Below are positions 27,136 to 35,889 of a DNA stretch of 44,380 nucleotides, piece after piece. Below the pieces are notes generated by a model. It had not been told where the DNA came from and ran no database searches. It was given only the letters and a program-made list of their open reading frames with translations. Numbering within the stretch: the first letter of the stretch is position 1; the number at the start of each line of letters is the position of its first letter. The stretch comes from Mesorhizobium sp. WSM3860. GTDB taxonomy: Bacteria > Pseudomonadota > Alphaproteobacteria > Rhizobiales > Rhizobiaceae. The stretch is taken from contig NZ_NSGF01000032.1 in assembly GCF_002294995.1 (NCBI RefSeq), positions 1 through 44,380 on the forward strand, read 5' to 3'. The translations under genes and the position numbers were made by a program.

Positions 27136-27432
27136 ACCAAGCATCCTTACTGGTGCATTTTGCCGATCGTTAGATTTTGAAATACCGAGGATGTTATCCG
27201 TGCCGCCCGGGGGATTGCCATTGAGCGTGGTTGCACGCGGCCCGTCATGATCCTTCCGCCAGGTCCGATAGCATCCGGCAATCAGCCCAAAGGCTTCGCC
27301 GATCATATTAGCGATCAACGATGTATTAACGACTAAGGCGCAGCCTTGCCGGATCGGGGACGAGAACCGCCCCCTGATCGACGATCCGGCACTTTATGTG
27401 CCGAGACGTTCGACCGATGCGGAGCCAAACGC

Positions 27433-27666
27433 ATGAGTGTCGAAACAGCGCTGGCGCAGCTGTTGCGCATGCTTCACCGTCGAGCCTTGAACCTGGCGGC
27501 GTTGCCGGACGATGAAAGACTTGCTCATTACGACCTTATCCGCCGCTCGTGCTGCGGAGCAGCCGAGCAAATCGGCCAAAGCCCCGACAATGCAGCCATC
27601 ACGGCAAACAGCGTGGTTGAATTTACCCGGGCCATGGTGGGCATCATCGAGGCAAGGCGCGGGTAA
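27433..27666 (+). CDS. Small helical protein of unknown function
   Basis: This 77-residue protein starts MSVETALAQLLRMLHRRALN and is almost entirely predicted helix (DDERLAHYDLIRRSCCGAAE, VVEFTRAMVGIIEARRG). It has a Cys-Cys pair in its centre. The ATG at 27433 was chosen because the upstream part of the frame has no coding character. The family is not recognised. It is the last gene before the conserved backbone resumes. Confidence 0.55.
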   Translation: MSVETALAQLLRMLHRRALNLAALPDDERLAHYDLIRRSCCGAAEQIGQSPDNAAITANSVVEFTRAMVGIIEARRG

Positions 27667-27776
27667 GAAGGCGGCGAGGAGGAGCTGATCGGCTGTCGGG
27701 GGCAACCGGTCATGGCAAAGGGCGCAGCCGAGACCGCGCCCTTTCTCTATCTGCCTGCGCCGGACTTCTGCTCCGC

Positions 27777-29210
27777 CTACTCCGCCGCCTCGTATCCCGC
27801 GATGCCCTTGATCTCTAGAAAATCCTCCAGCCCATACTCGGCATATTCGCGGCCGTTGCCGGACTGCTTGTAGCCGCCGAAGGGCAGGCCGGCGTCCCAG
27901 GTCGGATAGTTGATGTAGACGTTGCCGGAGCGCATGCGGGCCGCGGCCTGGCGCGCCTTCTCGATGTCCTTGGCCTGGATGTAGGAGGCCAGGCCGAAGA
28001 CGGTGTCGTTGGCCTGTTCGATCGCCTGCTCGACCGTGTCGTAAGGCATGATCGACAGCACCGGCCCGAAGATTTCTTCGCGCGCGATGCGCATGTCGTG
28101 CGTCACGTTGGCGAAGACGGTCGGGCGGACATAGTAGCCGCGATTGAGCTCGGCCGGACGGCCTGGGCCGCCGTCGATCAGGGTTGCGCCTTCGTCGATG
28201 CCGCTCTGGATCAGGTCTTGAATCTTGTCGAACTGCAGCTGGCTGACCACCGGGCCGAGCTTTGTTGCCGGCGCGTCAGCCGGGCCGACGGTGAATTTCT
28301 CCGCCGCCGTCCTGGCATAGCCGGCGGCCTCGTCATGCCGGTCGCGCGGGACGAACATGCGCGTCGGCGCGTTGCAGGACTGGCCGCTATTGCCGAAGCA
28401 GCCGGCCACGCCCTTGGTGACCGCCCTTTGCAGATCGACGTCGGGGAACAGGATATTGGCGGATTTACCGCCGAGCTCCTGATGCACACGCTTCACCGTG
28501 TCGGCGGCCGCCTTGGCGACGAGGATGCCGGCCCGCGTCGAGCCGGTGAAGGACATCATGTCGACATCCGGATGGCTGGCCAAAGCCTGGCCGACAGTTG
28601 GGCCGTCGCCGTTGACGAGGTTGAAGACGCCCTTCGGCACACCGGCCTCGTCCATGATCTCGGCGAAAATGATGGCATCGAGCGGCGCGATCTCTGACGG
28701 CTTCAGCACCATGGTGCAGCCGGCGGCGAGCGCCGGGCCGACCTTGCAGGTGATCTGGTTGAGCGGCCAGTTCCAGGGCGTGATCAGGCCGACGACGCCG
28801 ATCGGCTCCTTGACGATGAGCGAGGAGCCTTTGACATGGCGAAACTGGAAGCTCTTCAGCACCTCGGCCATCTTCTCCAGATGCGCCTGGCCGACGCCGA
28901 CCTGGCTGTCCAGCGCCATCTGGCGCGGCGCGCCCATCTCGCGCGACACGGCGAGCGCAAGGTCCTTGCTGCGCTTTCTGTAGACCTCGATCACGCGGTT
29001 AAGGATGTCGAGGCGCTCCTCGACTTCGGCGAAGCCGAAAGTGGCGAAGGCCTGCCTGGCGGCCGCGACCGCCTTGTCGACATCGGCCTTCGTGCCCAGC
29101 GAGATCTGCGCGAAGGCATCCTCGGTGGAGGGATCTATTACATCGAAATTGTTCGGCACCACCGGATCGACCCAGGCGCCGTCGATATAGAACTGCAGAT
29201 CGTGCGACAT
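27777..29210 (-). CDS. NAD(P)-dependent aldehyde dehydrogenase
   Basis: This 477-residue enzyme of the ALDH superfamily oxidises aldehydes to carboxylates in the cytoplasm. The oxyanion Asn is Asn147 (TPWNWPLNQ), the general base Glu245 (HQELGGKSAN), and the nucleophile Cys279 (NSGQSCNAPTR). Cofactor motifs FTGSTRAG and GFASYIQAKD-like segments fit. The FGGYKQSGNGREYAEYGLED C-terminus is of the betaine/general aldehyde dehydrogenase type. The substrate is not certain. The start has GGGAGAAG upstream. It is 120 bp upstream of nothing else on this strand and is downstream of the methionine sulfoxide reductase in the same direction. Confidence 0.92.
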   Translation of the reverse strand: MSHDLQFYIDGAWVDPVVPNNFDVIDPSTEDAFAQISLGTKADVDKAVAAARQAFATFGFAEVEERLDILNRVIEVYRKRSKDLALAVSREMGAPRQMALDSQVGVGQAHLEKMAEVLKSFQFRHVKGSSLIVKEPIGVVGLITPWNWPLNQITCKVGPALAAGCTMVLKPSEIAPLDAIIFAEIMDEAGVPKGVFNLVNGDGPTVGQALASHPDVDMMSFTGSTRAGILVAKAAADTVKRVHQELGGKSANILFPDVDLQRAVTKGVAGCFGNSGQSCNAPTRMFVPRDRHDEAAGYARTAAEKFTVGPADAPATKLGPVVSQLQFDKIQDLIQSGIDEGATLIDGGPGRPAELNRGYYVRPTVFANVTHDMRIAREEIFGPVLSIMPYDTVEQAIEQANDTVFGLASYIQAKDIEKARQAAARMRSGNVYINYPTWDAGLPFGGYKQSGNGREYAEYGLEDFLEIKGIAGYEAAE

Positions 29211-29332
29211 ATCTTCTCCCTTCGGCGCGCCTGACGGGCGTCATATTCCGCCAGAGATAACGACGCGCGTATGGCAAACGCAAGACCGCGTCGTTGAGCT
29301 AGACGCGGCGCCGTGCCGCGGTCCGCTAAGCG

Positions 29333-29830
29333 TTAGTCCTCGAAGGAACTGGCGGCCACATAGATCGCGGCAAGCTTCTCGATGCCGGCCTGGTCCTCCT
29401 TGTCGAAGCGGCCGGGCAGCGGGCTGTCGAGATCGAGCACGCCGAAGACGCCGTCATTGTCCCTGAGCAGGACCACCAGCTCCGAACGCGAATCGGCGTC
29501 GCAGGCGATGTGGCCCTCGAACTCGTGAACATCCTTGACCAGCATCGACATGCCCAGATCGACGGCGGTGCCGCACACGCCCTTGCCGACGGCGATACGC
29601 ATGCAGGCCGGCTTGCCCTGGAAGGGGCCGAGCACCAGCTCCTCGTCCGATTGCAGGAAATAAAAGCCGGCCCAGTTGAGGTCGGGCACCATCTGGTGGA
29701 TCAGCGCCGAGGTGTTGGCGGCGTTGGCGATCGAGTCGCGCTCGCCTTCCAGCAGCGCCTTCAATTGCGTGGCCAGCTCGTTGTAGAAGGCCGGCTTGTT
29801 GCTCGTGTCAATGGCCGTTGCCGCAAACAT
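29333..29830 (-). CDS. msrC: Free methionine-(R)-sulfoxide reductase (GAF domain)
   Basis: fRMsr reduces free L-methionine-(R)-sulfoxide with thioredoxin. The 165-residue single GAF domain has NWAGFYFL, LGPFQGKPAC, GKGVCGTA and GHIACDADSRSELVV. The three functional cysteines fall at 76, 86 and 110, the same 10/24 spacing as in the E. coli enzyme (84, 94, 118, from memory). A GGAGAAACG ribosome-binding site precedes the ATG. It is divergent from the GlxA-type regulator and upstream of the aldehyde dehydrogenase on the same strand with a 122-bp gap. Confidence 0.93.
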   Translation of the reverse strand: MFAATAIDTSNKPAFYNELATQLKALLEGERDSIANAANTSALIHQMVPDLNWAGFYFLQSDEELVLGPFQGKPACMRIAVGKGVCGTAVDLGMSMLVKDVHEFEGHIACDADSRSELVVLLRDNDGVFGVLDLDSPLPGRFDKEDQAGIEKLAAIYVAASSFED

Positions 29831-29895
29831 CCTGGTCGTTTCTCCGTTGCTAGGGCGCTGACGCGCCCGCTACAGTTTCGCCTTGTCTGCCACCA

Positions 29896-30918
29896 ATGCT
29901 CCGCGCGGGAAATACAAAAATCGTGAGCGCCATCCTCGCCAACCGAAAACGCGACCGCGCGCAGCCGGAGGCACGCGAGACTCCGCTCACCTTCGCGGTG
30001 CTGGTCTTTCCCGGCTTTCCGATGATGGCGTTTTCCTCGGTTATCGAGCCGCTGCGCGGCGCCAATATTCTTGCGAAGCGCGACTGCTACCGATGGGTGA
30101 TCGTCGGCGCGGATGAGGGCACGGTCGAGGCCTCCAACGGCGTCGTCATCCAGCCCGGCTTCTCGGCGGCAGAGGCGCCGAAGGTCGATCGCATCGTCGT
30201 CTGCTCCGGCGGCGATGCCGATCATGTCGTGGCCGACGAGGCGATGAGCTGGATCCGGAAAAGCCTGCGCGGCGGCGCGCATATCGGCGCGGTGGCGGAT
30301 GCGGCGTTCTTCCTTGCCCGCGCCGGCCTGCTCGACGGCCATGCCTGCACCTTGCACTGGACCAGCCAGGCCGCTTTCACCGAGGCGTTTCCCGACATCG
30401 AGCTCAGGCGCGATCTCTTCGTCATCGATCGCAAACGGTTCACCTCGGCGGGCGGCGTCGGCAGCCTCGACATGATGCTGGAGATCGTCACGCGCGACTA
30501 TGGCGCCGAGCTCGCCGCGGGCGTCGCGGAATGGTTCGTACACTCTCCATTGCGGTCGAGTGTCGACCGCAAGCTTATGCCGCTCCGCCTCCGCACCGGG
30601 GTGCAGAACGAGCTGGTGCTGTCGGCGATCGCCATCATGGAGGACGCGGTTGAGGAACGGCTCGGCATGGCGGAGCTGGCTGAGCGGCTTGGCGTCTCGC
30701 CCGACAAGCTCGAGCGCAATTTCCGCGCCGAGCTGGATATCTCGCCCAACGGATATTACCGGCGGCTCAGGCTAAAACGCGCCGCCGATCTGCTGGCGCA
30801 TTCGACGCTGATGGTGCGCGATGTGGCGCTGGCCTGCGGGTTTGCTTCGATGTCGAGTTTCGCGCGGGCGTTTCGCGAGGAGCATGGGCACGCGCCGAAG
30901 GCGGCGCGAAGGCATTAG
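29896..30918 (+). CDS. GlxA-type AraC-family transcriptional regulator
   Basis: This 340-residue regulator has an N-terminal DJ-1/PfpI-like domain (FAVLVFPGFPMMAFSSVIEP, GGDADHV, HIGAVADAAFFLARAGLLDG) and a C-terminal AraC double helix-turn-helix. The HTH runs from about residue 255 to the end (MAELAERLGVSPDKLERNF, VRDVALACGFASMSSFARAF). Homologues control catabolism of quaternary amines and related amino compounds (GbdR, ArgR, CdhR). The nucleophile position of the DJ-1 domain is not a cysteine (ADAAFFLA), so the domain is likely sensory. The ATG at 29896 or GTG at 29923 may be the start. It precedes the DddP-like enzyme in the same direction, which makes that gene a candidate target. Confidence 0.88.
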   Translation: MLRAGNTKIVSAILANRKRDRAQPEARETPLTFAVLVFPGFPMMAFSSVIEPLRGANILAKRDCYRWVIVGADEGTVEASNGVVIQPGFSAAEAPKVDRIVVCSGGDADHVVADEAMSWIRKSLRGGAHIGAVADAAFFLARAGLLDGHACTLHWTSQAAFTEAFPDIELRRDLFVIDRKRFTSAGGVGSLDMMLEIVTRDYGAELAAGVAEWFVHSPLRSSVDRKLMPLRLRTGVQNELVLSAIAIMEDAVEERLGMAELAERLGVSPDKLERNFRAELDISPNGYYRRLRLKRAADLLAHSTLMVRDVALACGFASMSSFARAFREEHGHAPKAARRH

Positions 30919-31079
30919 GGTGCGCTTTTCTGCTTCCACGCCGAGTTCTCTCACACCCCCTCTGTCCCGCCGAGATTGCAGTGACGGCATCGTTCGCGCG
31001 GCAACCGGCACGACATTTGCGGAATACCGCACAAGCTCCGTATCCTTCCCGGCTATGTTCGCGGGGACAGGAGGCGCCC

Positions 31080-32384
31080 ATGAGCATCGTCGTTTTCGAT
31101 CCCGACAGCACTGAGGATGTGGACTTCAAGGACCGCATGCGCCATCCGGCCGCGGCCGATCCCGCCGGCGGCATGTGGCTCTCCGACACCGAACCGTCCT
31201 TCATCGACGCCGACGCGCTGCGTAAGGGCAGACTTACCAAGCTGCGCGCCTGGATGCGCGAGGCGGGCTATGGCGCCATCGTGCTGTTCGACCCCTATAA
31301 CCAGCGCTATGCCACCGGCTCGCGCAACATGTTCGGCTATTTCCTGCGCAATTCGACCCGCTACTTCTTCATCCCGACCGACGGGCCGATCGTGCTGTTC
31401 GAATATCCGCAGAGCTACCATGTCTCGATGGTGCTGGACACGATCGACGAGGCGCGGCCGTCGAAGCTGGTCTGGTCCTCCGTGTCCGGCCGTGACGACG
31501 AGACGGCGGGGCCGTTCGCCGACGAGATCACCGAGCTTCTGAAGAAGCATGGCGGCGGCTCGATGAAGCTCGGCCTGGACCGCTGCAGCCATCTACAGGC
31601 GCTCGCCCTGGAAAAGCGCGGCTGCGAGGTGAAGGACTGCCAGGGCGAGATTCTTGCCGTGCGCGCGGTGAAGACGCCGGAGGAAGTGAAATGCCTGCAG
31701 GCCTCCATGGCCGGCGCTGAAGCCGCGGTGGCAGCCGTGCGCGAGGCGATCAAGCCCGGCGTTTCCGAAAACGAGCTCTTCGCCATTATGTATCACGAGG
31801 TGATCCGCCAGGGCGGCGAGTTCATCGAGACCCGGCTGCTGACCTCAGGACAGCGCACCAATCCGTGGTTCAACGAGGCGAGCGGCCGCAAGATCAGGCC
31901 GGGCGAGCTGGTCGCGCTCGATACAGACACGATCGGCTGCTACGGCTATTATTCCGACTTCTCGCGCACCTTCCGCTGCGGCCCAGGCAAGCCGACGCCT
32001 TATCAGAAGTCGCTCTACCGAATGGCGCACGACCAGGTGCAGCACAACATTTCCATCGTGAAACCCGGCATGGCCTTCCGCGAGATCGCCGAGAAGGCGT
32101 GGAAAATCCCGGATCGCTTTGTCGACCAGCGCTACACTTCGGTCATGCACGGCGTCGGCATGCATGGCGAGACGCCCTTCATCGCCCACGCGATGGACTA
32201 CGAGACCTACGGCCGCGACGGCATCATCCAACCCGGCATGGTGGTGAGCGTCGAAAGCTATATCGGCGAGAAGGGCGGCCGCGAGGGCGTCAAGCTGGAA
32301 GACGAGATCCTGATCACCGAAACCGGCACCGAATTGCTCTCGCGCTTCCCTTATGAGGATGAGTTCCTGGAGCCGCAGGTTTGA
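31080..32384 (+). CDS. DddP-like M24-fold metalloenzyme
   Basis: This 434-residue protein has a creatinase-type N-terminal domain and an M24 pita-bread domain. The metal ligands are Asp281, Asp283, Asp293, His357, Glu392 and Glu407. Their spacing (2, 10, 64, 35, 15) is identical to that of the DMSP lyase DddP as I recall it (295, 297, 307, 371, 406, 421). The matching sequence around them includes ETRLLTSGQRTNPWF, MHGVG and KLEDEILITETG. The DddP substrate-site Tyr366 corresponds to Tyr352, but the proposed catalytic Asp377 is Gly363 here. It is therefore a DddP-family relative with another activity, or a peptidase/C-N hydrolase. GGAGG precedes the ATG at 31080. Confidence 0.88.
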   Translation: MSIVVFDPDSTEDVDFKDRMRHPAAADPAGGMWLSDTEPSFIDADALRKGRLTKLRAWMREAGYGAIVLFDPYNQRYATGSRNMFGYFLRNSTRYFFIPTDGPIVLFEYPQSYHVSMVLDTIDEARPSKLVWSSVSGRDDETAGPFADEITELLKKHGGGSMKLGLDRCSHLQALALEKRGCEVKDCQGEILAVRAVKTPEEVKCLQASMAGAEAAVAAVREAIKPGVSENELFAIMYHEVIRQGGEFIETRLLTSGQRTNPWFNEASGRKIRPGELVALDTDTIGCYGYYSDFSRTFRCGPGKPTPYQKSLYRMAHDQVQHNISIVKPGMAFREIAEKAWKIPDRFVDQRYTSVMHGVGMHGETPFIAHAMDYETYGRDGIIQPGMVVSVESYIGEKGGREGVKLEDEILITETGTELLSRFPYEDEFLEPQV

Positions 32385-32440
32385 TGCCGATTGTTCACAT
32401 TGACGATGTATCGCTTACTCTCGGAATAGCCGCGGCGCCC

Positions 32441-32512
32441 ATGGATTTCGTCATCCTAGGGCGGAGCGAGGAGCGCAGCGACGCAGCGCAGACCCTAGGA
32501 TCCATGCCATGA
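32441..32512 (+). repeat. Intergenic palindromic repeat, left copy
   Basis: The element runs ATGGATTTCGTCATCCTAGG, GCGGAGCGAGGAGCGCAGCG, to GACCCTAGGATCCATGCC. Its ends are complementary (GGATTTCGTCATCCTAGG versus CCTAGGATCC). It belongs to a family common between rhizobial genes and is repeated inverted at 32570-32635. Confidence 0.7.
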
Positions 32513-32569
32513 CGTCAAGGCCACACAACGGCTACAGAATTCTGCTCCGCTGCACTCCTCGGCATAAGT

Positions 32570-32635
32570 CACGGCATGGATCCCAGGGTCTCCGCGACGG
32601 AGCTTCGCTCCTGCTTCGCCCTGGGATGACGAAGG
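32570..32635 (-). repeat. Intergenic palindromic repeat, right copy
   Basis: CACGGCATGGATCCCAGGGTC, then CCGCGACGGAGCTTCGCTCC and CCTGGGATGACGAAGG, is the inverted relative of 32441-32512. It contains its own small hairpin GGAGCTTCGCTCC. It lies 38 bp before the cysteine hydrolase start. Confidence 0.7.
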
Positions 32636-32672
32636 TGGCGACGCCCGCTGCCTGCGAACCAGCCGCATTCGC

Positions 32673-33350
32673 ATGAAGAATCCCATTTCCATCCGGCGCG
32701 GCACGGCGGCCGCAGTGTTCATCGATCTCCAGGAGGAGCATCGCAAGGACAGGCGCTATCTGGTCGAGGGCTTTGCCAACATCCTCGCCAACGTCCAACG
32801 CCTGCAGGAGGCGGCGCGGCGCAATTTCGTGCCGCTCTATCATTGGGCCTATATCGTCGACCTCGCCGAGGCGCGGCCGTTCCATCCGCTCGACCAGAGC
32901 GGCAAGTCGGCCTTCTCCGACAAGGACGATCCGCTGACGGCAATCTGTCATGAGGTGGCGCCACGCGAAAGCGAAGCCCTGCTGGTCAAGCAGGAGGCGA
33001 GCGCCTTCGGCAAGAACGACTTCGCCGACAGGCTCAAGGCCTCCGGCGTCGAATGGCTGGTGATTGCCGGCGTATGGACCGAGGCCTGTATCGACGCCAC
33101 GGTGAAAGATGCGGTGGCGCGCGGTTTTCGCGTGCTGCTGGTAAAGGACGCCTGCGGCAGCGGCAGCAGCGCCATGCACCAGACCGGCATCCTCAACCTC
33201 GCCAACCGGCTCTATGGCGGCGCCGTGACCAACACGCTCGACGCCTGCCGGCTGATGGCCGGTGACACGGTAAACGTGTGGCAGGTGGAGGGATCGGTGC
33301 CGCTGCGCTTCACCTTCGAGAACGCGGCGCAACTTTACGCAGAGCTGTGA
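32673..33350 (+). CDS. Cysteine hydrolase, isochorismatase family
   Basis: This 225-residue cytoplasmic enzyme has the isochorismatase-like alpha/beta fold with the Asp-Lys-Cys triad: Asp18 (VFIDLQ), Lys106 (LLVKQEASAF) and Cys139 (WTEACIDATV). A cis-peptide-type GVWTEAC loop is also present. Such enzymes cleave amides, carbamates or vinyl ethers (nicotinamide, N-carbamoylsarcosine, biuret, ureidoacrylate). The SAF-x-x-N-DF segment is typical. The ATG at 32673 is used. Placement after an M24-fold enzyme and before a substrate-binding protein suggests stepwise hydrolysis of a nitrogen-containing compound; the substrate is unknown. Confidence 0.88.
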   Translation: MKNPISIRRGTAAAVFIDLQEEHRKDRRYLVEGFANILANVQRLQEAARRNFVPLYHWAYIVDLAEARPFHPLDQSGKSAFSDKDDPLTAICHEVAPRESEALLVKQEASAFGKNDFADRLKASGVEWLVIAGVWTEACIDATVKDAVARGFRVLLVKDACGSGSSAMHQTGILNLANRLYGGAVTNTLDACRLMAGDTVNVWQVEGSVPLRFTFENAAQLYAEL

Positions 33351-33464
33351 CGGCGATGACCGGCGACCCAGCCGATCCGGCAAGGCGCGCCTCTGCCGCG
33401 CGCGGAACGATCGAACGGGCGATTACCGCCGACATAGCGAGGCTGGGCGCCAGCGATGAAGCGC

Positions 33465-33520
33465 TGATCTCCCCCCAAGGCGGGGAGATCGCCGGCAGGC
33501 CGAAGGGGCGCGCGAAGGAT
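33465..33520 (+). repeat. Rhizobial palindromic repeat, left copy
   Basis: GATCTCCCCCCAAGGCGGGGAGATC forms a hairpin (GATCTCCCC/GGGGAGATC), followed by GCCGGCAGGCCGAAGGGGCG. The same unit lies inverted at 33590-33650. Confidence 0.7.
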
Positions 33521-33589
33521 CGCGACCTACCCCAATCTTGAACTCAAGCCAATTCGTCATCGCAGCGGCACTGAATAGCTGAGACGGCG

Positions 33590-33650
33590 GCGGGACAGCG
33601 CGCCCCTCTGCCCTGCCGGGCATCTCCCCCACGAGGGGGGAGATCGGCTG
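33590..33650 (-). repeat. Rhizobial palindromic repeat, right copy
   Basis: CGCGCCCCTCTGCCCTGCCGG then CATCTCCCCCACGAGGGGGG and AGATCG. This is the inverted partner of 33465-33520, with hairpin ATCTCCCCC/GGGGGAGAT. Confidence 0.7.
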
Positions 33651-33867
33651 TTCGTACGCCTGCGGAACAGCGCACAACAACTGCGGAAAACCAAACATTG
33701 CGCTGCGGAAAGCGGACCTATCATCGCTGAGCAGGCAAGGGCGCCGCCAGCGGTCGCATCCGCCGCAGGCATGGCGACGCCGAAGCGCGCACAGGCTTTT
33801 CGTGCAAGTCGTTGCCCCAAAACCGCAGCACACTCTTGGGCGACATGCACCAACAGAGGGAACGACG

Positions 33868-35508
33868 ATGAAATTCATGCTGACCGACAGAAAACTGCAC
33901 CCGCGGGCAAAGCAGACCGCGGAGGATTTCAAGACGGGCGCGATCAGCCGGCGCGAGTATCTGGCGCTTATGGCCGGCTTGGGCGTCAGCGCCGTCGGCG
34001 CGCTGGCGCTGGGCGGCCTTGCCCCCTCGCCTGCCCGCGCCGAGGAGCCGAAAAAGGGGGGCACACTCCGCGTTGCGATGAACGTGAAAGGCTTCAAGGA
34101 TCCGCGCACCTTCGACGGCGTAGAGATGTCGAATGTCGCGCGTCACTGCAATGAATATCTGGTGCGCTGGAAAACCGACTTCTCCTTCGAGCCGTGGCTG
34201 CTCGAAAGCTGGGAGACCAGCGACGACGCCACGACGATCACACTGCATGTGCGCAAGGGCATCACCTGGTCGAACGGCGACACCTTCAATGCCGACGACG
34301 TGATCCACAATCTCAACCGCTGGTGCGATGCCTCGGTCGCCGGCAATTCGGTCGCCGCGCGCATGGGCGCGCTGGTCAATGCCGACACCAAGAAGCCGGT
34401 CGACGGCGGCATCCAGAAGGTCGACGATTACACCGTCAAGATCAACCTGCCCAAGCCGGACATCTCTCTGATCGCCGGGATGGCCGACTATCCGGCGCTG
34501 ATCATGCACCGCTCCTATGAAGGCGATGCCGATCCGAAGAAGGCTTTGGCCATCACCACCGGCCCGTGCGAGTTGGTGAGTTGGGACGCCGAGACCGGTG
34601 CGGAGGTGAAGCGCAAGGACAAGCCATGGTGGAAGGGCGAGTTCTACCTCGACGGCATCAAGTGGGTCGACTACGGCTCCGATCCCAACGCCATGCTGTC
34701 GGCCTTCGAATCCGGCGAGATCGACACCGATCACGAGACCGCCTCGGATGCCGTGTCGCAGACCGAGCAGATGGGGCTCGAAAATTCCGAGATCGCTACC
34801 GGCTCGACCATCGTCGCGCGCTTTAATGTCGGCAACGCGCCCTATGACGACGTCAAGGTGCGTCGTGCCGCCCAGCTTGCCGTCGACAATGCGGCCGTGC
34901 TGAAGCTCGGCCTCGACGGCAGAGGCAAGCCCGCCGATAACCACCATGTCGGGCCGATGCATCCGGAATTCGCCGATATCGGCCCGGCCAAACGCGATGT
35001 CGAAGCAGCGAAGAAGCTGCTGGCCGAATCCGGCAAGGCCGACCACGAATACGAGCTGATCTCGGTCGACGTCGAATGGCAAAAGAGCACCGCCGACGCG
35101 ATCGCCGCCCAGATCCGCGAGGCCGGATTCAAGATCAAGCGCACCGTGCTGCCGGCCGCCACCTTCTGGAACGACTGGAGCAAGTTCCCCTACTCCTGCA
35201 CCGAATGGCTCGGCCGTCCGCTCGGCGTCCAGGTGCTGGCCCTGGCCTATAAATCCGGCGCCGCCTGGAACGAAAGCGCCTATTCGAACAAGGAGTTCGA
35301 CGAGCTTCTCGATAAAGCACTTGCCACGCCGGACGCCTCCCAGCGCAAGGAGATCATGGCCGAGATCGAGCAGAATTTGCGCGACTCCGGCATCATCATC
35401 CAGCCCTACTGGCGCTCGGTCTACCGCACCTACCGCAAGGGCGTGCAGGGCTGCGAACAGCACCAGGCGCTCGAGCAGCATTTCGAAAAGGTTTGGCTGG
35501 AGTCCTGA
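33868..35508 (+). CDS. Tat-exported ABC substrate-binding protein, family 5
   Basis: This 546-residue periplasmic binding protein of the peptide/nickel/opine (SBP_bac_5) type has a Tat signal with Arg28-Arg29 (ISRREYLALMAGLGV) and cleavage near Ala58 (PARA-EE). The mature start PKKGGTLRVAMNVKGFKDPR and the segments LVRWKTDFSFEPWLLESWE, GITWSNGDTFNADDVIHNL and FNVGNAPYDDVKVRRA are family hallmarks. No permease or ATPase genes follow, so it is an orphan here or works with transporter parts encoded elsewhere. The ATG at 33868 was chosen by ribosome-binding site and signal position. Confidence 0.9.
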   Translation: MKFMLTDRKLHPRAKQTAEDFKTGAISRREYLALMAGLGVSAVGALALGGLAPSPARAEEPKKGGTLRVAMNVKGFKDPRTFDGVEMSNVARHCNEYLVRWKTDFSFEPWLLESWETSDDATTITLHVRKGITWSNGDTFNADDVIHNLNRWCDASVAGNSVAARMGALVNADTKKPVDGGIQKVDDYTVKINLPKPDISLIAGMADYPALIMHRSYEGDADPKKALAITTGPCELVSWDAETGAEVKRKDKPWWKGEFYLDGIKWVDYGSDPNAMLSAFESGEIDTDHETASDAVSQTEQMGLENSEIATGSTIVARFNVGNAPYDDVKVRRAAQLAVDNAAVLKLGLDGRGKPADNHHVGPMHPEFADIGPAKRDVEAAKKLLAESGKADHEYELISVDVEWQKSTADAIAAQIREAGFKIKRTVLPAATFWNDWSKFPYSCTEWLGRPLGVQVLALAYKSGAAWNESAYSNKEFDELLDKALATPDASQRKEIMAEIEQNLRDSGIIIQPYWRSVYRTYRKGVQGCEQHQALEQHFEKVWLES

Positions 35509-35645
35509 TTCCTCCCAGGACCGAAAGGGCCAGCGTGGCTCGGCAGAGCCGCGCCGGCCAATCGGCATTTGCCAAGCTCCAGCCTTTCGGCTCAGATTGC
35601 GCCGGACCGCCCCCCGCCGGCTCGGAATGCGAGAAGCAGCAAGGC

Positions 35646-35848
35646 ATGGACCATTTCGACCTCGGCACCTACAGGCGCCCTATCTCCACAACCTCGGCCG
35701 AGGCGCAGCGCTGGTTCGATATCGGGCTGAACTGGTGCCGGGATTGCAGGCGAAATTGGCCACGGCACAGGTCAAGACCGACGTCGCGATCTCCTCGTCG
35801 TGCCTGTGCCGGACGAGTGCGCAGTCAGACCACTGCTGTTGTCATTGA
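35646..35848 (+). pseudogene. Collapsed TPR-protein gene (internal deletion)
   Basis: The first 31 codons from ATG 35646 read MDHFDLGTYRRPISTTSAEA then QRWFDIGLNWC. This is the conserved N-terminus of a roughly 500-residue TPR protein family of proteobacteria (typically ...RGLNWCYGYNHEEA). After about 35738 the frame loses similarity, and a different frame reads LQAKLATAQVKTDVAISSSC then LCR. That resembles the family's C-terminus (ARADVPIRASCFCR, from memory). So nearly the whole TPR middle is deleted and the ends are out of frame. Confidence 0.65.
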
Positions 35849-35889
35849 GACGGCGGCCGCCCCCCTATTGGAAGGCGGCCTGGCCGTTT

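Larger units (their letters stand above)
26449..27432. other. Nearly 1 kb without a convincing gene
   Basis: This stretch holds a decayed tRNA relic (26835-26897) and three strong palindromes (27005-27135). It also has two weak frames: 26654-26833 plus (59 residues, ending RRRRKKAKDKMDIIWAWQR) and 27127-27318 minus (63 residues). Neither has a good ribosome-binding site or a known product. The sequence looks like eroded accessory DNA. Confidence 0.5.
33351..33867. other. 517-bp intergenic region with paired repeats
   Basis: It holds two palindromic repeats in opposite orientation (33465-33520 and 33590-33650) and the promoter of the substrate-binding protein gene. A frame at 33356-33541 continues out of the preceding gene's end with no coding character. 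Ribosome-binding site AGAGGGAACGACG precedes the ATG at 33868. Confidence 0.5.
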
